Positions 56,575 to 64,000 of a stretch of 64,000 nt of DNA are shown piece by piece. Under the pieces are notes generated by a model. That model was given only the letters and a program-made list of their open reading frames with translations, searched no databases and had not been told where the DNA came from. Location of the stretch: assembly GCA_028753945.1 (NCBI GenBank), contig JAPNXP010000010.1, positions 3,475,042 to 3,539,041 on the forward strand, in the 5' to 3' direction. Numbering within the stretch: position 1 is the stretch's first letter; each line of letters begins with the position of its first letter. The DNA comes from Hexactinellida sp. DTS-2022. Its lineage: Eukaryota > Porifera > Hexactinellida. Both the position numbers and the translations under genes were made by a program.

Positions 56575-56740
56575 TGTGTCACATATTTTTGAGGTGCCCT
56601 CTCTATTTGGGGGTGCCCCACCTAAATTGGAAATAGTTATTTTTTGTTAATATTGGGGGGCCCCCATAATCCTAATATATATCACTTATTTTGAAGGTGC
56701 CCTCTCTATTTGGGGGTGCCCCCCTAAAATTGAAAGTAGT
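56575..56740. repeat. Direct repeat of about 110 bp with G/C runs
   Basis: GGTGCCCTCTCTATTTGGGG followed by GTGCCCC.CCTAAA.TTGAAA occurs at 56591-56635 and again at 56694-56740; a related GGGGAGCCCCCCAAAATCC precedes. Confidence 0.7.
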
Positions 56741-56811
56741 AAGTTATCGAAATAATTTGGAGTTGTATGGCTCCAGGAATCGTGAGGTTAATCATTATTC
56801 TCCAGCTGTAA

Positions 56812-57047
56812 TCTATATTATAAAACTCGATTTTGTAGGTATGTGTGTGTGTTTGTTTGTCCGGTTTATATTATAGTAATGGGTGGTAGGATCTGTATAT
56901 ACATTGTAGTAAATATATTGCCTTCTGGTGGCGATATTGATTAAGTGAACAACTAACTAGTGGTAATGTTTAACAGTGTATTTTGAATATACGAGTGCCG
57001 AAAGCCCGAGTTGAAAACCGCATAGCGCAAGCAAGCAAAGCCGCTAG
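56812..57047 (+). mobile_element. Short Helitron-like element, 236 bp
   Basis: Begins TCTATATTATAAAACTCGAT after an A, has the GTGTGTTTGTTTGTCCGG block, and ends CAAGCAAAGCCGCTAG before a T. TAGCG and CGCTA near the 3' end can form a stem. This is the cleanest copy with both ends. Confidence 0.55.
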
Positions 57048-57064
57048 TATTAATTAACGCTGAT

Positions 57065-57835
57065 CGTGACCTTCGTTAGATAAGGCCTTACTACTGAGTA
57101 GATTTTGCTGGACCATGGATTACTTAAAGGCCATTGATTATTAGCTGACATATCTTTATCTCAATAGCTAGTAATGACAGACCTGAGAAATGCATTATAC
57201 AGTGGAGCCTCCCATAACGGACACTCCAAATAGCGGACAACCTCTAAATAACGGACAACTCTCGTGGCACGGATTTATTTATTTAACATATGTCTAATAG
57301 AAAAGCAACCTCTAAATAGCGGACAACCTCTAAATAACGGACAACGGTTCCGGTCCCAAGGTGTCCGTTGTTCAGAGGCTCTACTGTAATTGTATAGGAA
57401 GTTAGGAACATGATATCAAGTCATACATAAAACCCTTTATAATTGTGATATATCACCATTTGATTACGCAATCGCTATTTTTCGTGTGAATTATCGTGTT
57501 TTTATTGCCTGCTTTTAACATAGTTAAACGCGTTATAAATGTTCAAAATTGGACCATGAGGAAGTCCGTAAATAGTTGAATGAAATATATCGAAACTATA
57601 AATGGAATGTTGACACATTCCTCGGTTGCCAGGGAATGTATATTTCGTAAATGAGCCTTAACTCAAAAACTATCGATATTATGTAAACTGTGCTAGTACT
57701 GATCTATCCGCAATAGGTAACTTCCTATTCATTGATAATACATTTTCTAGGCCTAACTTCAATATCTTTTGAGATAATGAGTGTATACCATATAAAGAAT
57801 TCAGTGCAAATAATCTAAAGAACTTAATTAAGTAT
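57065..57835. mobile_element. Giant foldback element, copy 4, left arm and centre
   Basis: Starts GTGACCTTCGTTAGATAAGG, the mirror of the right ends of the other copies, so it defines the family's left terminus. It proceeds to the centre (TTTTGAGATAATGAGTGTAT) and then stops; the right arm is missing. A Tigger-like MITE interrupts it. Confidence 0.8.
57200..57386. mobile_element. Tigger-like MITE, 187 bp
   Basis: Left CAGTGGAGCCTCCCATAACG and right CCGTTGTTCAGAGGCTCTACTG are inverted termini with TA flanks; the interior repeats CTCTAAATA.CGGACAA three times. The uninterrupted foldback sequence in copy 3 (GCATTATAATTATATAGG) proves the insertion. Confidence 0.9.
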
Positions 57836-57989
57836 AAGTAATAGTACGTTTGGTACAACTTTCGAACGAATTTTCAATCTCTTTGTACGTGTACTAGTAG
57901 CACAAGTAAAGAAAAGTATGATATCCCGAAGGTTCGAGATACGGATGTCAAGTAACAGGGTTTCATACAGGAGGTGGTAGGAGAGGTGG

Positions 57990-58180
57990 TAGGAGATAAA
58001 AAGTTTGGTTCAATTGAAACACAGTCCTTAAATCAATATAATTATATAAAATTGAAACAATAGAGTAAGATTTAACAGTTTTACTTTAATTGAAGTGTGA
58101 GTACAACCCCCATTTATGGCATGAATTAAATACATTATAAAAAATTTTTTCCCATAAGACGCATTATTTTAAGCTGAATC
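57990..58180. repeat. Dispersed repeat, AAATCAATATAATTAT type
   Basis: Same word order as 28700-28930: ACAATAGAGTAAGATTTAAC, GAAGTGTGAGTA, TATGGCATGAATTAAA, then GAATCCAATGGTGAAATAA at 58174. It abuts the truncated 3' part of the second RAG1-like gene. Confidence 0.6.
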
Positions 58181-58246
58181 CAATGGTGAAATAAGTAGTT
58201 TTGAGAGTGCTTCTTTGTGCTGTTGCTCAATTAATGAAGATAATAT

Positions 58247-59395
58247 CAGTGTTTGCAAGCGCTGGTTCTATTCAAACCCCGCTGCGCTTCTAATTTTTGG
58301 GTGCCCGCTGCGCTGCGCTGCGTTGTTAATTTTTTTGGATCCCCGATGCGCTGCGCTCCAATTTTATATTAGGTTATCATATCATATATAGTATATATAA
58401 AAACTGTCTGTATATTTCATAAATATACAGACACGGTCTTTAAATCTAATGATACACAGACAATTTATAAAAAGTTGAGGGTTTTTGCCTAGGCAAAAAC
58501 AAGGCGTGTCCTATGGATAATTTGCCGAGTAAAGACACTTTTGCTGGATATACTCCATAAAAGACACTTAAAGACACTTGCTCGTCTATAGAGACATTTT
58601 TTATATATATATATATCATATACAGGTAAACCTCCCAAAGCGGCACCTCCGAGTAGCGGCAACCTCCGAGAAGCGGCACAAAACCATTCTCCCGATGGGT
58701 GCCGCTTTGGGAGTTTTACCTTACGAGCAACCTCCCAAAGCGGCAACCTCCGAGAAGCGGCACAAAATCATTCTCCCGATGGGTGCCGCTTTGGGAGGTT
58801 TACCTGTATATATCATATTATGACTACTGTGCCTACGGGGTGGGCGGGCTAGCGCAAAGTAACAAATTTTCCCTAACTAATATACTTCTTGTGTGAAGTT
58901 GTGTCTATAGTCATAATCATGTAAATTTGTATAACTATCAATAACTCTAGTTAATATAAGTAATTTATTACGAATTCATTAGTGTTAGTTGCCTATTTCG
59001 TAAACTTTGAACGTGCATACTATTCCTTCGGCCTTCCACCTGTATTTCGTATTCAAATAAAATAGTCTTAAGTTAAACATGTTTTCATTTGGTTTCTCTC
59101 ATTATGTAATAATCAAGCAAAGACAAATATCTAATTAAAAATGACGTGGTTACGAAATAGATATGAATATATTACTTTTATTTACTGAGTGCAACATTAA
59201 AACTATTGAAGGATCTTTGGATATTCTCATTAATTGCTGAATTAAATAATTGATAGGTATTTGCCCCTCGTGTTTTAAAGAACTGTTTAAGGGCATAAAT
59301 CCTGAAATGCGCTGCGCTGGAAATCAAGATAGCGCTGCGCTGCGCTTCGCTGGAAGTCAATGTAGCGCTGCGCTGGACACAGCGTGCAAACACTG
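58247..59395. mobile_element. hAT element with GCTGCGC repeats, 1149 bp
   Basis: Left CAGTGTTTGCAAGCG and right AGCGTGCAAACACTG are inverted termini. Flanks GATAATAT and GAAGATAT agree at 6 of 8. Runs of GCGCTGCGCTGCGC lie at both ends. It cuts the second RAG1-like gene between VYSCISS and LSSLIEQQ and carries a Tigger-like MITE. A 5' part of a sister copy is at 19739. Confidence 0.85.
58623..58806. mobile_element. Tigger-like MITE with internal duplication, 184 bp
   Basis: Left CAGGTAAACCTCCCAAAGCG and right GCTTTGGGAGGTTTACCTG are inverted termini with TA flanks. GCAACCTCCGAGAAGCGGCA followed by CATTCTCCCGATGGGTGCCG is present twice, so half of the element was duplicated or two copies recombined. 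Confidence 0.9.
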
Positions 59396-60218
59396 GAAGA
59401 TATACATGAATATACACACTCAATGAACTGTGACTCGCTAGAAAAAGCTCTTCGTGCAACGCTACCAGTAGACATCGTTCCACCTGAAGGGTCCGGTTGG
59501 TCTATTCATTACCCTATCCTTTCTAGTACAACGTTGCGCACAGAAGTGCATCGATAGGTGGATAGCTGGGGACGTAGGCGCCAATTATAATTTACCACTG
59601 CTCAAATGGTATACCAGTAAATTTACCCACCTGAAAATACATGTATAAGAGTGTAGAGGAGAGGCCCGTGTGTATTAATGGTTGAAATAGTTTCGTGATT
59701 CAAATTGAATCGATCATTGGATGGAAGAGAGAAAATTGATTCGATATCTTCCAGTTCTCCAAACATTTATATTGCATCAGAAATGTGCCTGTTAATGGGG
59801 AATCCTTGCAGTATTAACTGTGGATCCTTAAGTTCTTTGTGAGTTGCTGTGCATAGCGCAGCTTGCTCCCCCTGGCCCTGAAAGTATTGCAGCCATTTCC
59901 CCATCGAATATTGATTGATCTAGTAAAATCAACAGATACATGACCCATTCCAGGTATGTCAACTCCTTCATTCTTCATTTGTCAGTTCAGATTTATTATG
60001 TGAGTCATAAATTGTCTGATATTTGACAAATTTTCTTTAGAAGCGCATAAAAAGATTGGCCGTTGACAGAATGGAGAGTTAGGGGTAGTAATTTTCCAGA
60101 GTTTGTTTCCACTTAAGGACTTGATGGAGATTAATTTGAAGCAACAATATCAATGACTTGGTGGAAGTATTTTTATTTTGTTGGTTGTATATTGTATGAC
60201 TTCCTGATCCATCTAAAC

Positions 60219-61230
60219 CAGTGGTTCCCAACCTGGGTTCCGCGGAACCCTGGGGTTCCGCGGATAATGTTTGGGGGTTCCGCGGGTTTCTTTGAAGAAT
60301 CGATGTATGTGAGAAAATATTTAAATCATTTTCAAATTGTCATCAACATATTACTTGGTATATGTATTCCCAATTAACTTTTTGGTATTTCTCAACGTGA
60401 CAGTATATATAGTTGGTTATGCTAATTGTAGAGTGGGATATAAATATATATGAATCAGATTAAATTTATTTTAGACATATTTTCAACATCTACTCTCATT
60501 GTTTTAGATTTTACTTAGTTTTTTGAGATAATGAGTGTATTACCATATAAATAATTAAGTGCTAATAATCTCATTATCTCAATGATTATTTAAGTTAGGC
60601 CTAGAAAATGTATTATCAATGATTAGGAAGTTACCAATTGCGGATAGATCACTACTAGCATAGTTTACATACAATCGATAGTTTTTGAGTTATGGCTCAT
60701 TTTAGGAAATATACATTTCCAAGGCATCCGAGGAATATGTCAGCATTCCATTTATATTTTCGATATATTTCATTCAACTAGTTTTGGACATCCCTATGTT
60801 CCAATTTTGAACATTTATAACGCGTTTAACTAAGTAAAAATAGGGTATAAAAACACGAAAATTCCCCGCGAAAAATAGCGATTACGTAATCAAATTGTGA
60901 TATATCACAATTCTAAAGGGTTTTATGTAAGCCTTGATATCATTTCCTAACTTCCTATACAATTATATTGCTTTCTCAGATCTGTCATTACTAGCTATTG
61001 AGATAAAGATATGTCAGCTAATAGTCAATGACCTTTAAGTAATCCATGGTTCGGAGTAGTAGTAAGGCCTTATATAACGAAGGTCACGTATAATTGTATT
61101 AATTAATCATTCATTATAATTTTTCTTTTTGAAAATTTATGAGTGGAAGAAGATACAGGGGTTCAGGGTTCCGCAGTTTGCCGCAACATGTTTAGGGGTT
61201 CCGTGATTGAAAAAAGGTTGGGAACCACTG
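60219..61230. mobile_element. hAT element, CAGTGGTTCCCAACC termini, 1012 bp
   Basis: Left CAGTGGTTCCCAACCTGGG and right AAAAAGGTTGGGAACCACTG are inverted termini with identical ATCTAAAC octamers at 60211-60218 and 61231-61238. GGTTCCGCGG repeats fill the left end. It separates DGLD from GSGSHTIYN in the RAG1-like pseudogene and contains half a foldback element. Confidence 0.95.
60515..61088. mobile_element. Giant foldback element, copy 5, centre and right arm
   Basis: Runs from TTTTGAGATAATGAGTGTAT through TAGGCCTAGAAAATGTATTA and TTACGTAATCAAATTGTGAT to GGCCTTATATAACGAAGGTC. The left arm is absent. Confidence 0.8.
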
Positions 61231-61630
61231 ATCTAAACCATCTACTATTTGGAAACTAAGCGGGAAATCCTCTACTAATGGACGAGATATTGTAGAAAGG
61301 TTTCTAGTAAATGTATGATCTACATATTGGTTGTAGGATAAACATGCACCAATTGGTTCTAAAACACTAGGAAATAACTTTATTGATGAACGTAAAATGA
61401 TACTGTTTCTCCTATCGACTAACTTCTGTTAAGCAGGAAATTGAATATAACTAGATAGTAATGTTGAAGAAGCTTAGTTTATTTCTTCTTGCCTATTCCC
61501 AGCATATCAAGAAGGAACAATGACTTATCAACATCAACATCTCTCCTGACTACTTTACCAAAATCCCCAGGAAAATTTCCAGTTACAATTAACTTAGATA
61601 CCTTAGCTACTTGTCTGGTATCATACTCAT

Positions 61631-62059
61631 CAGAGTGGACCATGGGTCAACATTGGTGACCCATGACCCATCTGACCCATCGCATTTGTGACCCATGACC
61701 CATTGACCCATCGAGTGAGCCATTGACCCAATCAAGTAACGCTTTGACCCACGTGTACCCATTGACCTTTTTAAATATCTATTTTTTTATATCTAAACAT
61801 TAATATGTAACATAATCCGACTTATAATAAATGTATGATGCTTGTCAATCAATTAATTTTGGTAGACTTCTAATACCAAATAAATACCCTGTAATGTTTT
61901 GGGTTAATTTGATTCGTACTATAACTGGACGAACATCCAAATTCCAAATGGTCATGGGTCATGGGTCACAGAGCCGTGACCCAAGACCCATCTGACCCAT
62001 CGATTTAGGTGACCCATCTGACCCATGACTCATGACCCATCGACCCATGTTCCACTCTG
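61631..62059. mobile_element. hAT MITE, TGACCCAT-rich family copy 2, 429 bp
   Basis: Left CAGAGTGGACCATGGGTCA and right GACCCATGTTCCACTCTG are inverted termini, flanked by identical ATACTCAT octamers at 61623-61630 and 62060-62067. The sister copy is at 12435-12982. It interrupts the RAG1-like pseudogene just after VSNEY. Confidence 0.95.
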
Positions 62060-62519
62060 ATACTCATTAGAAACCAACTGTAGAGCGAGTGCAGGAATCT
62101 TGATTTCTGAAATGTTTTCCAAATCAGCAAGTACTCTGATAGAGTCTAATACATTTGATAGACGTGATCGCTGTTGCTTAAAAGAAAAGTTGTCAATACT
62201 CTTCCTATAATGCACTGAAAAATTTTTTGTATCAGCATCGGAAGAAAAACGCCTCTTCTTCAAATCTGGTTAGACAAAAACAGCAGAGTTCCAGAATTTT
62301 CCACCCAGTGAGTCAATAGATTCCTTATACTTCCTGATTGTATCCCGAACCCTGGTTAGGATAGTGTAGATATTATCTCTCTTAGTAACGTCTAATTCAA
62401 TATATTCCTCCAATTTGACAATCGTTTGAGAAATATTGTTGTCACTTTCTTTCTTTATTCTTGCAAAACCAAGCCTGGTTTGAGGGATAGTAATTGGAGT
62501 TCAGCCATAGATTAGGATG

Positions 62520-63060
62520 TAAATAAGTAATTTGTTATTATAATTACTGAAATATTATTTATTCTTTATATTATTTTACATATACGAATATATATTACAA
62601 ATTTATAGATATAAAACAACATGCCATTTGCATATTCCGAAAGGTATATTGTTACATAGCAACAAATAAAAATCATTGGAATTTCCTTAGCAACGTATAT
62701 TGAAAATGGAATTATATAACTTTCTAGAAGTTGCGCACTGTTTCGGGAGCTAAGATTTCCATAATTATTCTCCCAGTTAAGCGGAGTACACTGTATTTGA
62801 ATACAAAATATCACGATTTATAGATAGTAATTCAGGTGAAATCAAATATGTGGTATTTTAGAATTCTCAAAACCACAAATGGAACTATCTAGTATTTGAT
62901 ATAATTCAAAAGTTTATCTATAGGCTTTGTTTGATTTCAAAATCAATTCAAATTTCATATCCGTTAGCATACTAAATACTATCTAAATTGAATTTAATAC
63001 AATTTAGAAGCATTTTGATAACCACAAAAAATTCTTATTTCCATGTGTTAAGCCACTGTG
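62520..63060. other. 5' non-coding region of the second Transib copy
   Basis: AT-rich, without recognisable genes. From 63061 the words CCCACGTCGCG and TTTTCGCGCCC parallel (in complement) the GCGCGAAAAGGCGCGATTGG block of the autonomous element at 34005, which supports colinearity up to the terminus at 63571. Confidence 0.5.
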
Positions 63061-63577
63061 AATTACCCACGTCGCGTCTTTTCGCGCCCTTGAAAATATC
63101 TTAAATTCAAGCTATTGTGATTAGCTTCAATTTAAAAACTAAATATCATTTGCCCACGATATATTTCAGCACTATATCTACAAAATAATATTTATGTGAA
63201 CGCAGTTCATTCCAGAGATATAGATTTTGTTTAAATCTATAAATATCGACCTAGCATTCAAGGCTTTTTGAATTGAAATGGATTATATATAAAGTCTAAA
63301 CGTAATTGATAACTGAGTTTTACTTTCAATCACTAGTTTGATTAGAATTAAGTATTTACAATTATATCCAGTGGTTAACTAAAATATTAAAAATAATTTT
63401 TTGGATCCAATCAATTGACATTCAGGACAGCATAACTGAAATATTTGACGATATTCACTTCCCAAAATTTGGTTACCTAGGTTTTAGAGTATAAGGAATT
63501 CAATTATGACAATACAATTGAGATCTGAGTATGTCAGAAAAATGCTCTACTCAACCTGTTTTCCCACTGTATAGAAC

Positions 63578-63612
63578 TGGGCCACTATACTATAGAATAG
63601 CCGGCACAGTAA
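63578..63612. repeat. Edge of the dispersed repeat ACTGGGCCACTATACTATAG
   Basis: The same words with GCCGGCACAGTA occur at 29113-29148. Confidence 0.5.
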
Positions 63613-63682
63613 AAACAACTATTAGAAACAAAAAGAATATATATATATACTAAATTAATAAAATATAATAAAATTATAAATA

Positions 63683-63842
63683 CATTGAACTCCCGTTATA
63701 ATGAAGTAGGATATAACGAAATACCTGCTTATAGCGAAATGGAGATTTTCCCCCAAGCACTAAATGCATTAATTATTATCAGCTTATAACTAATATCGGG
63801 ATATAACGAAGCAAAGCACTACGTTTTAACGTGAGTTGACTG
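63683..63842. mobile_element. Tigger-like MITE, 160 bp
   Basis: Left CATTGAACTCCCGTTATAAT and right ACGTTTTAACGTGAGTTGACTG are imperfect inverted termini with TA flanks. GCACTAAATGCATTAATTAT in the middle is shared with 37383-37523. Confidence 0.8.
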
Positions 63843-63878
63843 TATATAAACTAACTAAAAAACTAAACAAACAAATAA

Positions 63879-64000
63879 TTAAACTAAACCCCCAAACCCT
63901 TCTCCATCCTCCTCCAAATTCTCAGCCACCTGGCCTCCCTCCACTTCCTGCTCCTCCCCCGTAGCAAGCTTCTCAATACTAGCACCTCTCCTCATCCCAA
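63879..64000 (-). CDS. C-terminal part of an acidic protein, cut by the window edge
   Basis: On the minus strand an open frame enters at the right edge and ends at a TAA (63879-63881): it reads GMRRGASIEKLATGEE, then EVEGGQVAENLEEDGEG and ends GGLV. The stretch is much richer in G+C than its surroundings and shows no repeat structure, which is what an exon in this landscape would look like. No domain is recognisable from about 40 residues. It could be a host gene or another transposon ORF. Confidence 0.5.
   Translation of the reverse strand, partial: GMRRGASIEKLATGEEQEVEGGQVAENLEEDGEGFGGLV

Larger units (their letters stand above)
58180..63571 (-). pseudogene. Second RAG1-like (Transib) transposase copy, shattered
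   Basis: Minus-strand segments match the 34433-36262 protein in order. 62510-62060: KKRRFSSDADTKNF, ISEIKIPALALQLVSNEY. 61630-61231: LIVTGNFPGDFGK, VDKSLFLLDMLGIGKKK, FPLSFQIVDGLD with the first catalytic Asp. 60218-59396: DGSGSHTIYNQQ, NSPFCQRPI, FDGEMAAILSGPGGASCAM with the second Asp, a frameshift in the CxxC zinc motif, GFPINRHISDAI, LPSNDRFNLNHETIS, IDQPDPSGGTMSTGSVARR. 58246-58180: LSSLIEQQHKEALSKL. The part with the catalytic Glu is absent. The 5' terminus lies at 63571 (heptamer TACAGTG; GAGCATTTTTC.GAC block as at 33544). Three hAT insertions, many stops and shifts make it dead. Confidence 0.85.

Noticed and set aside
59396..59560. Plus-strand frame EDIHEYTHSMNCDSLEKALR
   Set aside because: Shadow of the minus-strand RAG1-like segment IDQPDPSGGTMSTGSVARR.
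63051..63065. CACTGTG followed by AATTA as another Transib-type terminus
   Set aside because: Its complement has ATGGAAATAAG at base 17, but flanking sequence is colinear with the 5' region of the second RAG1-like copy that ends at 63571, and no partner end or duplicated AATTA was found.

Overview
This 64 kb window looks like repeat-saturated, AT-rich nuclear DNA from a metazoan, most likely an invertebrate; I cannot name the species. The reasons are the absence of operons and bacterial gene density, a THAP-type P-element gene split by a 58-bp GT-AG intron, and many animal-type DNA transposons (hAT, Tc1/mariner/Tigger, P, Merlin, Harbinger, Transib, Helitron-like). Almost nothing here looks like a host gene. 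The one candidate is a GC-richer acidic C-terminus cut by the right edge (63879-64000, minus).

Layout. 1-2100 is a satellite of about 116 bp units, broken by a hAT-like fragment. 2272-3716 is a decayed transposon ORF ending in an OTU protease domain. 5519-10893 is a long-inverted-repeat element without a recognisable transposase. 11536-15925 is a second one, loaded with nested insertions; four hATs sit inside one another, three with identical 8-bp target duplications. 16266-25452 holds hAT MITEs, a truncated unknown ORF and a third long-inverted-repeat element (20405-23083). 25840-31860 holds simple repeats, foldback elements and Tigger-like MITEs. 32345-33180 is a broken Merlin transposase.

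33521-36517 is the most interesting object: a complete-looking Transib/RAG1-superfamily transposon with CACAGTG ends, a 5-bp target duplication (CTCCA) and a 609-codon open frame. That frame keeps the three acidic catalytic residues and the four zinc ligands I can align to RAG1. Two further CACAGTG-ended elements with 5-bp duplications occur at 47902-53374 and 54085-55741. A second, shattered RAG1-like gene lies on the minus strand at 58180-63571. The ends are asymmetric: a second conserved block starts at base 27 from one terminus and at base 17 (13 in the autonomous copy) from the other, which recalls the 23/12 spacer pair of V(D)J recombination signals.

39598-44297 is a P element with a THAP domain and P-like terminal repeats. 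44523-46440 is a Harbinger relic with Myb-like and transposase remnants. A second THAP/P-like relic lies inside the CACAGTG-ended element at 47902-53374. The rest is giant hairpin (foldback) elements, Tigger-like MITEs and simple repeats. The genes do not form a pathway; the biology is of successive transposon waves landing in one another, and the nesting order gives a relative chronology.
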